Positions 16,992 through 24,435 of a DNA stretch of 38,014 nucleotides are shown piece after piece; positions within the stretch are counted from its first letter, which is position 1; every line of letters begins with the position of its first letter. Below the pieces are notes generated by a model. It was not told where the DNA came from. It saw only the letters and a list, made by a program, of their open reading frames with translations, and did no database searches. The DNA lies in NCBI GenBank assembly GCA_946410665.1, contig CAMKBC010000005.1:1-38014 (forward strand). Reading direction: 5' to 3'. This stretch comes from an uncultured Clostridia bacterium (lineage in GTDB: Bacteria > Bacillota > Clostridia > TANB77 > CAG-508). Position numbers and translations under genes: made by a program.

Positions 16992-18458
16992 ATGAAGAGG
17001 CTCAACAAGACCATGATGCAGTACTTTGAGTGGTATCTTCCATCAAACTGTAAATTATGGACTAATCTTATTAATCAAGCTCCTATTTTAAAAGAAAAAG
17101 GTATTACTTCAATCTGGCTTCCCCCTGCTTATAAGGGTGCTGCCGGAAACAATGATACTGGCTATGGAGTTTATGATTTATACGATTTAGGTGAATTTAA
17201 TCAAAAGGGTTCTGTAAGAACCAAATATGGTACAAAAGATGAATATATCGCAGCTATCGAAGCACTTCAATTAGAAGGAATTCAAGTCATTGCTGATATT
17301 GTTTTAAATCATCGTCTTGGTGCTGACGAAAAGCAAGAAGTTATTGCTTATGAGGTCGACCCAGAAGATAGAAATTTGACCATTGGCGATTACAGAAAAA
17401 TTTTGTGTTGGACGAAATATAATTTTGAAGGCAGAAACAATAAATACTCTGACTTTAAATTAGATTGGTCACATTTCACTTCGATCGATTATGATTTTTA
17501 TACAGAAACAAACAAAATTTATAAATTCTATGGTAAGCATTTTAGCCCTGATGTTGATAAGGAGCACGGAAATTTCGACTACTTAATGGGTGCTGACGTT
17601 GACTTTAATAACCTTGATGTTGTTAATGATTTAACACTTTGGGGTAAATGGTATTTTGATCAAACTCATGTTGACGGATTTAGACTTGATGCTGTAAAAC
17701 ATATCCGTTTCTCGTTCTATAAGAAATGGCTACACGAGTTAAAACATTATATCGGTGAAGATTTTTATACAGTTGGTGAATACTTTAGTGGAGATGTTAA
17801 TTCTCTATTAAACTATTTAGATTATAATGATGAGGTTACTTCATTATTTGACGCTCCTCTACATTATCATTTTAGAGATGCTGCCAATGGTGGTGGCTAC
17901 TATGATATGAGCAAATTATTTGAAGAAACTCTAGTTGATAGAAGACCTTCAAGAGCAGTTACTTTTGTTGATAACCATGACACTGAGCCAGGACAATCAT
18001 TAGAATCTTGGGTTCAAGAATGGTTTAAACCCTCAGCTTATGCTTGCATAATGTTCAGAGATGTTGGAATTCCTTGTATCTTCTATGGAGATTACTACGG
18101 AATCCCTGAAAAAAATATTCCACCTATGAAAGAAATATTAGACAAATTCTTAATGTGTAGAAAATATTTAGCATATGGTGAAGAAAAAGATTATTTTGAT
18201 GATCCAGATATTATTGGATGGACAAGATTCGGTGATTACTATCACCAAGATTCAGGAATGGCTGTTATCCTTTCAGATGGACCTGGTGGAAATAAACAAA
18301 TGAATGTTGGTAAAAATTTAGCAAACTGCGTTCTTTATGATTGTACAGGAAACATTAAAGAACCTGTTTACGTTGATAAAGATGGTAACGGAATCTTCTA
18401 CTGCAATGGTGGTAGCGTATCAGTTTGGATTAAAAAAGATAATATGTATAATTTATAA
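16992..18458 (+). CDS. amyA: Cytosolic alpha-amylase (GH13, AmyA-like)
   Basis: It hydrolyses internal alpha-1,4 bonds of maltodextrin or glycogen. The 488-residue protein has no signal peptide, so it acts inside the cell. The four GH13 regions are present: DIVLNHR (102-108), GFRLDAVKH with nucleophile D233, GEYF with acid/base E263, and FVDNHD with D330. The opening MMQYFEWYLP and the GADVDFNNLDV stretch before region II match the GH13 subfamily of E. coli AmyA. A good GGAGG site lies about 12 bases upstream. The gene stands alone between a divergent operon and a bidirectional terminator. Glucose released here could feed the ROK kinase at 19112-20026 and the glycolytic operon. Confidence 0.95.
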   Translation: MKRLNKTMMQYFEWYLPSNCKLWTNLINQAPILKEKGITSIWLPPAYKGAAGNNDTGYGVYDLYDLGEFNQKGSVRTKYGTKDEYIAAIEALQLEGIQVIADIVLNHRLGADEKQEVIAYEVDPEDRNLTIGDYRKILCWTKYNFEGRNNKYSDFKLDWSHFTSIDYDFYTETNKIYKFYGKHFSPDVDKEHGNFDYLMGADVDFNNLDVVNDLTLWGKWYFDQTHVDGFRLDAVKHIRFSFYKKWLHELKHYIGEDFYTVGEYFSGDVNSLLNYLDYNDEVTSLFDAPLHYHFRDAANGGGYYDMSKLFEETLVDRRPSRAVTFVDNHDTEPGQSLESWVQEWFKPSAYACIMFRDVGIPCIFYGDYYGIPEKNIPPMKEILDKFLMCRKYLAYGEEKDYFDDPDIIGWTRFGDYYHQDSGMAVILSDGPGGNKQMNVGKNLANCVLYDCTGNIKEPVYVDKDGNGIFYCNGGSVSVWIKKDNMYNL

Positions 18459-18465
18459 AAAAAAG

Positions 18466-18491
18466 AAAAGACTAGCATATGCTAGTCTTTT
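18466..18491. terminator. Bidirectional terminator between amylase and the small membrane protein
   Basis: A perfect 26-base palindrome with arm AAAAGACTAGCAT, flanked by A-rich sequence on the left and T-rich on the right. It serves both converging genes. Confidence 0.85.
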
Positions 18492-18507
18492 TAATATTTT
18501 AAATCAA

Positions 18508-19020
18508 TTATTTGTTTCCTCTAACTGCTTTGTATTTGTTTAATGCGATTACACATTCAACTATCATTACAATACCAGCTATTGTAATCCATCTAAATCC
18601 TACACCAAATATGAATGCTAAGATTTGTACGAAAACCATTAATGCTCCTGCAACAATGCCTAGGATTAATGTTTTCTTATCTTCTTTATTAGCAAATGGT
18701 ATACCTACAAAACATATTGTTGTATATCCAGCTAAAGCAACAAGATATAAAATAACAAATGTTCTATATCCACCGCTAACAGCCATAGCAAATTGTACTA
18801 GTGGATTTCCTAATGACATTAATTCAATTACTAATGCAATAGCTCCTAAAATTCCTAGTACGATGAATGAAGTTTTAAGATCTGCAAAGATTTTCTTTAA
18901 TCCTTCTTCTGTGTTTGGTCCAGTAAATCCTTGGAAAAATTGATTTCCTTGTGGTGCACCTTGTGGTTGTTGTGGTGCTTGGTATTGTTGATATTGTTGT
19001 TGATTGTTGTTTTCTTCCAT
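18508..19020 (-). CDS. Small four-helix membrane protein with Gln/Pro-rich N-terminus
   Basis: The 170-residue protein is not one I recognise. Its first 30 residues are rich in glutamine, asparagine and proline (NNNQQQYQQYQAPQQPQG), a low-complexity cytoplasmic leader of the kind seen on many small Firmicute membrane proteins. Four hydrophobic segments follow, near residues 50-68, 78-105, 115-135 and 138-158. No catalytic motif is visible. It has its own promoter (19056-19064) and an AAAGGAG ribosome site, and ends at the shared terminator with the amylase gene. Confidence 0.75.
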   Translation of the reverse strand: MEENNNQQQYQQYQAPQQPQGAPQGNQFFQGFTGPNTEEGLKKIFADLKTSFIVLGILGAIALVIELMSLGNPLVQFAMAVSGGYRTFVILYLVALAGYTTICFVGIPFANKEDKKTLILGIVAGALMVFVQILAFIFGVGFRWITIAGIVMIVECVIALNKYKAVRGNK

Positions 19021-19055
19021 AACTTTTTATCTCCTTTAAAATTTATACGTCTTGA

Positions 19056-19064
19056 ATTATACCA
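19056..19064 (-). promoter_or_regulatory. Extended -10 promoter of the small membrane protein
   Basis: TGGTATAAT on the minus strand, with a poor -35 (TAGCAA) 17 bases upstream. It lies about 35 bases before the ATG at 19020, in the gap after the ROK kinase gene. Confidence 0.6.
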
Positions 19065-19111
19065 CTTCAATTTGTTATTTGCTAGTATTTTTTATATTTT
19101 TTTACACTTTT

Positions 19112-20026
19112 TTATAACTCAGCTGCGCCAACGATTCCAGCGTCATTTTTTAATTGGCCTACTAGTAATTTATATTTAGTTTGTTTATTAAACAAATATT
19201 TTTCAACTTGTTTTTTTAACTTTGGCATGAATATATCATCATAATATGAAAAGCTTCCACCAAAAGCTATAGCCTCTGGTTCAAATATATTTATTAAGTT
19301 TGCTACTCCTACAGCAACATTTTCTATATACTCATCAATAAAAATTTTTACATTTTCACTTTCAATATTCTTTCTAATATATTGCTGCACTTCCTCTGCT
19401 ATACAGTCTTTAGGTAAATCAAATGCTTTTATAGCTCTTTCTCTAAATCTTTTTATTGAAGCAAAAGTTTCGAAGCATCCTCTATTTCCGCAGTTGCATC
19501 GCTCACCATTTTTATCAATTATCATATGGCCTAGCTCAAAGCCGGTATTCAATTTTGGTGTTAATAATTTGTTTTTTAGGAACACTGCACTTCCTACACC
19601 TGTTCCTAGGCATAAGTAAATGCAATCTTCATATCCCCTTAACACTCCATATTTTTTCTCTGCTAATCCAGAACATTTTCCATCATTTTTTACTTTAATA
19701 GTTGTGTTGTATGTTTTTTTCAACTCATCTACTATATTAAAATCTTTAATTTTCATATTTACTAGATTTCTTAAATTAGTTGCTGATGGATTACCTGGAG
19801 TTGCGATTCCAATTTTAGAAATATCACTTTTTGTATAATTGTTTTTCTTTAATAAATTATCAATTTCTGAGGTTATAGTTGCAATGATAATTTCTTCTGC
19901 TCTTTCTTCTGTTTCCGCAACTTCTCCTAAATAAATATCTTTTTCTTCTTTATCTATTATCTTACCTTCTTCATTGACAATTCCGGCGGCTATATGGCTT
20001 CCACCTATATCAATTCCTATTTTCAT
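19112..20026 (-). CDS. ROK-family sugar kinase (glucokinase-like)
   Basis: ROK kinases phosphorylate glucose, N-acetylmannosamine or related sugars with ATP. The 304-residue protein has the phosphate-1 motif GIDIGGSHIAAGIV, GTGVGSAVFL, the substrate segment ELGHMIID, and the zinc motif CNCGNRGCFE. There is no DNA-binding N-terminal domain, so it is a kinase rather than a ROK repressor. The pattern fits glucokinase best, but the sugar cannot be settled from sequence. It is the last gene of the TPR/prepilin-peptidase operon, 8 bases after the peptidase gene, with a CTAGGAGG site. Confidence 0.88.
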   Translation of the reverse strand: MKIGIDIGGSHIAAGIVNEEGKIIDKEEKDIYLGEVAETEERAEEIIIATITSEIDNLLKKNNYTKSDISKIGIATPGNPSATNLRNLVNMKIKDFNIVDELKKTYNTTIKVKNDGKCSGLAEKKYGVLRGYEDCIYLCLGTGVGSAVFLKNKLLTPKLNTGFELGHMIIDKNGERCNCGNRGCFETFASIKRFRERAIKAFDLPKDCIAEEVQQYIRKNIESENVKIFIDEYIENVAVGVANLINIFEPEAIAFGGSFSYYDDIFMPKLKKQVEKYLFNKQTKYKLLVGQLKNDAGIVGAAEL

Positions 20027-20034
20027 CTATCCTC

Positions 20035-20850
20035 CTAGTCTAACAACATAAATATAGATATTAATAATATTGTAAAGTTTGAAACTGCTAGGTAGGCTCC
20101 TATTGGTAGATCAGGAACTTTCTTTCCTTGGTATTTAGCTGATTTATCTCCAACCTTCTTTATGATAATTCTGAAGAATACCATAAACAAAGTCATTATA
20201 ACTGAAATAATTACTGAAATTTCTTGAGTAAATAATCCCATAATTGCGCAAATCAATGCTACATTTATTGGATAATCTCTCTTCTTGTTTTTCTTCTTTT
20301 GAGTAAGGCTTGCTACTAACAATAATGATATCGCAATTAAATAGATGATTAATCTATTTAAGTTTAATTGTTGATGCATAAAGTAACATGTAATGTAATC
20401 CATAGCAATTCTAATTATAGAGATAACTATTCCATAATTGATTACTCTTGATGAAATAATAAAACTGTTGAAGTCTTGTACTAATATGAAGTATAAGAAC
20501 ACTAAGTATAATTCAGAAACAAACAACTCGCAAAAGTTTGTAACTGATGCTGTAGTTGCTGTTATTCCAAAAGCTTTTGCCAATAATAAAGTTATGATTC
20601 CAAATAGCATTTCTACGACAAACTTTTTGAAAACTAAAGGTTTACCGCAGTGTTTGCATTTTCCATTATAAATAAGGTGACTTATAATAGGAATGCATTC
20701 TGACCATTCAAAATCATGATTACATTTATGGCATTTTATCTTTCCACTAAATATTTTCTTTTTTGCTGAAATTCTATATCCTATCTCTTCTACTAGACTT
20801 CCAACAAAACAACCTATAATGAATATAATTATATGTAATCCAATATCCAT
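20035..20850 (-). CDS. Type IV prepilin peptidase-like membrane protein (A24 family), atypical
   Basis: A24 peptidases cut the leader of type IV prepilin-like proteins at the membrane and may methylate the new N-terminus. The 271-residue protein has the N-terminal domain with paired cysteines (C40/C43 in KCHKCNHDF, C65/C68 in KCKHCGKPL) and about seven or eight membrane segments. A candidate first catalytic aspartate is D126 (FILVQDFNSF). The second is probably D192 in KRDYPINVALICAIMG, which aligns with the GxGDVKLLAALG position but lacks both glycines. The final IPFGP-like motif reads LPIGAYLA. Activity is therefore likely but not certain. The next upstream gene encodes a prepilin-like peptide. 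Confidence 0.75.
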   Translation of the reverse strand: MDIGLHIIIFIIGCFVGSLVEEIGYRISAKKKIFSGKIKCHKCNHDFEWSECIPIISHLIYNGKCKHCGKPLVFKKFVVEMLFGIITLLLAKAFGITATTASVTNFCELFVSELYLVFLYFILVQDFNSFIISSRVINYGIVISIIRIAMDYITCYFMHQQLNLNRLIIYLIAISLLLVASLTQKKKNKKRDYPINVALICAIMGLFTQEISVIISVIMTLFMVFFRIIIKKVGDKSAKYQGKKVPDLPIGAYLAVSNFTILLISIFMLLD

Positions 20851-20886
20851 TTGTTGTATTTCTCCTTCGTATTTTATTCTTTAAAC

Positions 20887-21069
20887 TTATGCGTTATTTT
20901 CTGCAGGTTTATTCTCTTCTACTGTGTTAACTGTTTCTATAGTGTTGCTTTCGTTATTAACAAAAACTTTCTTGTTAACTGCTAAAGCAATTATTACTCC
21001 AGCAATTAATAACAAAACTAAGATTGCTATTATTAATGAAATTAAAGATACTCCTCTTTCGTTTTTCAT
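20887..21069 (-). CDS. Short prepilin-like membrane peptide
   Basis: The 60-residue protein starts KNERGVSLISLIIAILVLLL, the layout of a class III (type IV prepilin) leader: a short basic leader ending in glycine (G6), then a long hydrophobic stretch. The glutamate usual at position +5 of the mature protein is replaced by serine. The mature part has only about 33 residues after the helix and is acidic (NTVEENKPAENNA), too short for a normal pilin head. It starts directly after the stop of the TPR gene, with its AAGGGGG site inside that gene, and is followed by a prepilin peptidase gene. A pseudopilin-like substrate of that peptidase is the natural inference. Confidence 0.7.
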   Translation of the reverse strand: MKNERGVSLISLIIAILVLLLIAGVIIALAVNKKVFVNNESNTIETVNTVEENKPAENNA

Positions 21070-22314
21070 TTAAAATCCCCCTTTTGTTCTATCGTCATAA
21101 TCTCTATTTCTTCTTTGCTTGTTTTCTTGTTCCTTTGCTTGCTCTGCTTGCATTTCTTCATATGCATCATAGTCAGCCTTAGTGAAACAATACTCATTAG
21201 TTAAGTCTTCAACCAAGTCAGCATTTCTTTCTAGTAGATTAATAACTTCTTCTTGTTGCTTTGTCATCTTTGTATTTACTTCTTTATCTTTTGCATCTTT
21301 TAATCTGATATTTAGATTTCCTAAAATAGGAATAAAGTGCGTGTCTTCCTCTATTTTCTTTTTCATTTTAGGATCAATCTCTACTGCTAAATTAGCATAG
21401 TGAATAGCTAATTGATAATTCTTTTGGAATATTTTTGTTTTTGCTAAATAGTAATATGCATATGCTACTGTTCTATCGTCGTCATCATTTAAGCAGTCCA
21501 TGAAATACTTTTCAGCTGTTTCATAATCTTTAAATATAATGCTAATCTCACCTAGGTTAAGATTTGAAATTCCTGTTAATCCATTTAATGTCGCTGCTTT
21601 TTGATAATTATCTTTCGCATTTTGGAAATCATTTAATCTTGTATAATTCATTCCTAAATAGAAATATATATCATAAGCAGTTGGATTGTATTCTAGTGCA
21701 TGGTTTAAAACCATAACTGCTTCCTTGAATTTTTCTGTATCATAAAAAATCTGTGCTAATTGTAAGTTTCCTTCTAAATAACCTGGATCTTCATTTAATA
21801 AACTTGATAATGTTGCTATCGCTTGATTAGGTTTCTTTAGTTTAACTTGGATATCTGCTAACTTACAGTAATTTTCTTTATTAGTTTTGTTTAGTTCTAT
21901 AAGTTTTAGATATTCTATTTCCTGTTTTTCTAATTCATTGTTTTCGCCATAATATTTTGCTAATCTGCTATGTGCCCAATAGTTGTTGTTATCTCTTTCA
22001 ATTATTGAAAAATAAAAATCTTGGCGATTTTCTGGCTTTGTAATTTTTTCTCTTAATATGTAATTTATATATATATTCTTTTCTTCTAATAAGAATATTG
22101 TTAAAGGAATCACAACTCCAAACAAATATATAATTAAGTATACTGGAACGCTTGGCTCTTGATTAGCTATTATAAAAACAAAGTCAATAAAAGCTCCAAT
22201 AACTTCGATTATTAGAGTGAAAAGGTAATTATTAAATTTAGATAGTACAGCTTTTACAAATGTAAACACCAAAAAGCTTAATATTATAACTGTTGTAATA
22301 ATTAAAAAAACCAT
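21070..22314 (-). CDS. Membrane-anchored TPR protein
   Basis: From the chosen start the protein has 414 residues: three N-terminal membrane segments (about 1-20, 28-52, 58-78), then about six tetratricopeptide repeats between residues 100 and 330 (units such as YWAHSRLAKYYGENNELEK, GYLEGNLQLAQIFYDTEKF, YDIYFYLGMNYTRLNDFQN). It ends in a charged, glutamine-rich tail (ENKQRRNRDYDDRTKGGF). The start is ATG at 22314, because TAAGGAG lies 6 bases before it. A TTG 54 bases upstream is also in frame, but it overlaps the promoter (22337-22365). It is the first gene of the operon with the prepilin-like peptide and peptidase, which suggests an assembly or scaffold role, not proven. Confidence 0.8.
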   Translation of the reverse strand: MVFLIITTVIILSFLVFTFVKAVLSKFNNYLFTLIIEVIGAFIDFVFIIANQEPSVPVYLIIYLFGVVIPLTIFLLEEKNIYINYILREKITKPENRQDFYFSIIERDNNNYWAHSRLAKYYGENNELEKQEIEYLKLIELNKTNKENYCKLADIQVKLKKPNQAIATLSSLLNEDPGYLEGNLQLAQIFYDTEKFKEAVMVLNHALEYNPTAYDIYFYLGMNYTRLNDFQNAKDNYQKAATLNGLTGISNLNLGEISIIFKDYETAEKYFMDCLNDDDDRTVAYAYYYLAKTKIFQKNYQLAIHYANLAVEIDPKMKKKIEEDTHFIPILGNLNIRLKDAKDKEVNTKMTKQQEEVINLLERNADLVEDLTNEYCFTKADYDAYEEMQAEQAKEQENKQRRNRDYDDRTKGGF

Positions 22315-22336
22315 ATTTCTCCTTATTGCTGGCAAA

Positions 22337-22365
22337 ATTATATAATAATAAAAAATGTTTGTAAA
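22337..22365 (-). promoter_or_regulatory. Promoter of the TPR/prepilin operon
   Basis: On the minus strand TTTACA (22360-22365) and TATAAT (22337-22342) are 17 bases apart. It diverges from the tRNA-Leu promoter, with 34 bases between the two -35 boxes. Confidence 0.75.
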
Positions 22366-22399
22366 CAACTTTTTTTATTAGAAAAATTCAAAATTTGTA

Positions 22400-22428
22400 T
22401 TGACAAAACTTTTTTGTCATACTATAAT
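22400..22428 (+). promoter_or_regulatory. Perfect consensus promoter of tRNA-Leu
   Basis: TTGACA (22400-22405) and TATAAT (22423-22428) are exactly consensus with a 17-base spacer, ending 12 bases before the tRNA. An 8-base inverted repeat, TGACAAAA/TTTTGTCA, spans the -35 and most of the spacer. Confidence 0.92.
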
Positions 22429-22440
22429 AACGATTGTCAC

Positions 22441-22527
22441 GCAGATATGGCGGAACTGGTAGACGCACAGGACTTAAAATCCTGCGGTAGCGATACCGTC
22501 CCGGTTCGATTCCGGGTATCTGCACCA
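22441..22527 (+). tRNA. tRNA-Leu (anticodon TAA), CCA encoded
   Basis: The acceptor arm is GCAGATA with TATCTGC. The anticodon stem CAGGA/TCCTG has loop CTTAAAA, so the anticodon is TAA. A long variable arm (GCGGTAGCGATACCGT region) marks a class II tRNA, and the T loop is TTCGATT. The discriminator is A and CCA is encoded. It has its own consensus promoter and a terminator 5 bases after the CCA, so it is a stand-alone unit. Confidence 0.97.
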
Positions 22528-22532
22528 AACTT

Positions 22533-22558
22533 GAGAGATCTTCGGATCTCTCTTTTTT
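22533..22558 (+). terminator. Terminator of tRNA-Leu
   Basis: Stem GAGAGATC/GATCTCTC closed by a TTCG tetraloop and followed by six T residues. Its 3' part belongs to a 16-base direct repeat also found at 23129-23144. Confidence 0.93.
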
Positions 22559-22561
22559 GTT
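22546..22561 (+). repeat. Direct repeat, left copy (flanks the foreign-looking gene)
   Basis: ATCTCTCTTTTTTGTT occurs here and, identically, at 23129-23144. Each copy is the 3' side of a terminator, and each is followed by a TTGCTN-17-TATAAT promoter. Confidence 0.8.
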
Positions 22562-22591
22562 ATCTCTTTCCCCCTTCAACCTTTCAAATCA

Positions 22592-22620
22592 TTGCTAATA
22601 GTGCTGTTTTGTGCTATAAT
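22592..22620 (+). promoter_or_regulatory. Promoter of the foreign-looking gene
   Basis: TTGCTA (22592-22597) and TATAAT (22615-22620) are 17 bases apart. The leader of about 48 bases ends in an AGGAGG site before the ATG at 22675. Confidence 0.75.
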
Positions 22621-22674
22621 ATCTAACATTGATACTTATCAACAAAACATTTCAGATAATAGGAGGAACGTATC

Positions 22675-23085
22675 ATGATTATTGCAACTAAGCGTGGTGA
22701 CATTTTAAACAATTGTGAACGGCGGATAGTTTTCGCTATCAATACCGAAGGTATCACAAGTGACATTTGGGCAGGTTTGATTGCACGGAGGTATTGGCCT
22801 GAACTTGCAAAGACTGGACCAACCAAGCTGGGTACAGTCCTTACCAAGGAAGTTGAAGGTATTCAATTCTTTGCAATCTGCTGTTACTCTACACGGTATG
22901 GCTGGTTTGATCAAGAGGGAATTATCAACAAATGCTTTGATTCTATCCCTGGAGATGAACCTGTAGCATCTGTAGCAATTGGAACTGACTACTTCGACAT
23001 TCATAGCGGAGCAAACATTGATTTAATCCAAGCTGGAATGCAGACCTCTGAAAAAAAGATAATTCTTTATTATCCACGAGGTTAA
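22675..23085 (+). CDS. Unknown small protein, possibly a divergent macro-type domain; foreign composition
   Basis: The 136-residue protein is not a clear family member. Its order of blocks resembles a macro (ADP-ribose-binding) domain: TKRGDILNNCERRIVFAINT like the GDI...IVNAVN strand, then ITSDIWAGLIARRYWPEL like a glycine-linked helix, KLGTVLTKEV, FFAICCYS, and SVAIGTDYFDIHSGANIDLI like the second loop. The key glycine-rich loops are not well kept, so this is tentative. By hand count its first 240 bases are about 43% G+C, against about 25% in the first 100 bases of pgsA, and it uses CGG and CTG codons rare nearby. It has its own promoter, AGGAGG site and terminator. The composition and flanking repeat suggest recent acquisition. 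Confidence 0.8.
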   Translation: MIIATKRGDILNNCERRIVFAINTEGITSDIWAGLIARRYWPELAKTGPTKLGTVLTKEVEGIQFFAICCYSTRYGWFDQEGIINKCFDSIPGDEPVASVAIGTDYFDIHSGANIDLIQAGMQTSEKKIILYYPRG

Positions 23086-23111
23086 GCTGACACATTTTAT
23101 CGTTAGCGCAG

Positions 23112-23141
23112 AAAAGAGAGATTTAACAATCTCTCTTTTTT
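23112..23141 (+). terminator. Terminator after the foreign-looking gene
   Basis: Arms AAAAGAGAGAT (23112-23122) and ATCTCTCTTTT (23129-23139) with a 6-base loop, and a run of six T from 23136. It closely resembles the tRNA-Leu terminator 580 bases upstream. Confidence 0.9.
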
Positions 23142-23144
23142 GTT
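23129..23144 (+). repeat. Direct repeat, right copy
   Basis: Identical 16 bases to 22546-22561. It overlaps the terminator arm here and the first two bases of the pgsA promoter -35. Confidence 0.8.
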
Positions 23145-23171
23145 GCTTTTCTTCTCTATTCTTGCTATAAT
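23143..23171 (+). promoter_or_regulatory. Promoter of pgsA
   Basis: TTGCTT (23143-23148) and TATAAT (23166-23171) are 17 bases apart, with TTGC directly before the -10. The predicted start is about 30 bases before the ATG. Confidence 0.75.
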
Positions 23172-23207
23172 CCTCGTGAAAAATTAAAAATTAATATAGA
23201 GGTGTTT

Positions 23208-23897
23208 ATGAAAAGTTTTATAAGAAATATTCCAAACATTCTTACTGTTAGTAGATTCTTTTTTATACCTTTCATTTTTGGAGCAATCTTAAACCAACAA
23301 TGGTTAACCTCTGCAATTTTATTAACAATCTCTGGTTTAACAGATGTTTTAGATGGAATAATTGCAAGAAAGTTTAACTTTGTTTCAAACTTTGGAAAGC
23401 TAATTGATCCATTGGCAGATAAAGCAAATCAATTATTTACATTAATAGCTTTAGCTTATATCAACATTATTCCATGGTGGATTTTAATAGTTGTTTTTTC
23501 AAAAGAATTATTAATGGTTGCTGGAGCAGCTTTCTTATTTGGAAAAAAATTGGTTGTTTCAAGTAGATGGTTTGGTAAGCTTTCAACTGTACTATTTTAT
23601 TTAGCAATTGTTTCATCTTTGGCAATTCACTTCTTTAATATCAGTTTCCAATTTGACATTTACATTTATTATGTTGCACTTGCTTGTACCGTTCTTTCAT
23701 TAATTATGTATGGAAGAGAATTTTTCTTAAAAGGTTATTTAGCAAAAGACGACTTAACAGCTGAAGATACTACTATTACTGAGAAACCAACTAAAGAAGA
23801 TAAAATTGAAGCTAAGTACAATCGAGCTAATAACAAAGCAAAAAAATTAGAGAAAAAGAAGAAAAAATTAGAGAAACAATTAAAGGATGTTCAATAA
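23208..23897 (+). CDS. pgsA: CDP-diacylglycerol-glycerol-3-phosphate 3-phosphatidyltransferase
   Basis: PgsA makes phosphatidylglycerol phosphate, the first committed step to phosphatidylglycerol and cardiolipin, in the membrane. The protein of about 229 residues has the CDP-alcohol phosphotransferase signature DGIIARKFNFVSNFGKLIDPLADK with its spaced aspartates and about five membrane segments. It starts with the typical IPNILTVSRFF. The C-terminal 45 residues are a lysine-rich helix (AKKLEKKKKKLEKQLKD), longer than in most family members. The start is ATG at 23208: AGAGG is 5 bases upstream, while a GTG at 23202 overlaps that site. It has its own promoter. Confidence 0.92.
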   Translation: MKSFIRNIPNILTVSRFFFIPFIFGAILNQQWLTSAILLTISGLTDVLDGIIARKFNFVSNFGKLIDPLADKANQLFTLIALAYINIIPWWILIVVFSKELLMVAGAAFLFGKKLVVSSRWFGKLSTVLFYLAIVSSLAIHFFNISFQFDIYIYYVALACTVLSLIMYGREFFLKGYLAKDDLTAEDTTITEKPTKEDKIEAKYNRANNKAKKLEKKKKKLEKQLKDVQ

Positions 23898-23935
23898 TTG
23901 TTACAAATTCTTAATAAAAAAAATCGCAAAAACCC

Positions 23936-23964
23936 TTGCTATTTATTAAGATTTCTTGTAAATA
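23936..23964 (+). promoter_or_regulatory. Possible promoter of the HU gene
   Basis: TTGCTA (23936-23941) and TAAATA (23959-23964) are 17 bases apart; the -10 is imperfect. A small hairpin AGACTT/AAGTCT (23971-23987) would lie in the leader, before a strong AGGAGG site. Confidence 0.45.
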
Positions 23965-24020
23965 TATTAAAGACTTACAAAAAGTCTCACACTTTTTATT
24001 ACTTTAGGAGGTAATTAATA

Positions 24021-24299
24021 ATGAACAAATCTGAATTAATCGCAGCAATGGCTGCTAAAACAGGAGAAACAAAGAAAGACGCTGAAATAGCATTAGACGC
24101 TATTCTTGCTGCTATTACTGCTAGCTTAAAGAAAGGTGACAAAGTTCAATTAGTTGGATTTGGTTCTTTCGAAGTAAAGAAGAGAGCTGCTAGAAAAGGA
24201 AGAAATCCTCAAACTAAGGAAGAAATCAAAATTCCTGCATCAAAAGCACCTGTATTCAAAGCTGGTAAAGCATTAAAAGATGTAGTAAATCACAAATAA
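24021..24299 (+). CDS. hup: HU-family DNA-binding protein
   Basis: HU is a small dimeric nucleoid protein that bends DNA. The 92-residue sequence has the family order: [21 protein letters not shown], the beta-arm signature [20 protein letters not shown], then the arm proline in [11 protein letters not shown] and [11 protein letters not shown]. Length is normal. It has a strong AGGAGG site and ends at a clear terminator, so it is probably a single-gene unit with high expression. Confidence 0.97.
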   Translation: MNKSELIAAMAAKTGETKKDAEIALDAILAAITASLKKGDKVQLVGFGSFEVKKRAARKGRNPQTKEEIKIPASKAPVFKAGKALKDVVNHK

Positions 24300-24317
24300 T
24301 TTGTTTATTATATTTTA

Positions 24318-24348
24318 AAAAGGGAGTGGTTAAGCCACTTCTTTTTTT
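24318..24348 (+). terminator. Terminator of the HU gene
   Basis: Stem AGTGG/CCACT extended by weaker pairs, 5-base loop, then CTTTTTTT. Confidence 0.88.
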
Positions 24349-24369
24349 GTCCAAAATCGCCCGAAACAC

Positions 24370-24398
24370 TTGTATTTTTTGCCATTTTGTAAGATAAT
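24370..24398 (+). promoter_or_regulatory. Possible promoter of the coupling-protein gene
   Basis: TTGTAT (24370-24375) and GATAAT (24393-24398), spacing 17. It lies about 38 bases before the ATG, with an AAAGGA site in between. Confidence 0.5.
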
Positions 24399-24435
24399 AG
24401 AAGTGTACGAGTATGTATAGGGAAAGGAACCTACT

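Noticed and set aside
22315-22368. Upstream TTG start adding 18 residues to the TPR protein
   Set aside because: It overlaps the promoter, and a strong ribosome site directly precedes ATG 22314.
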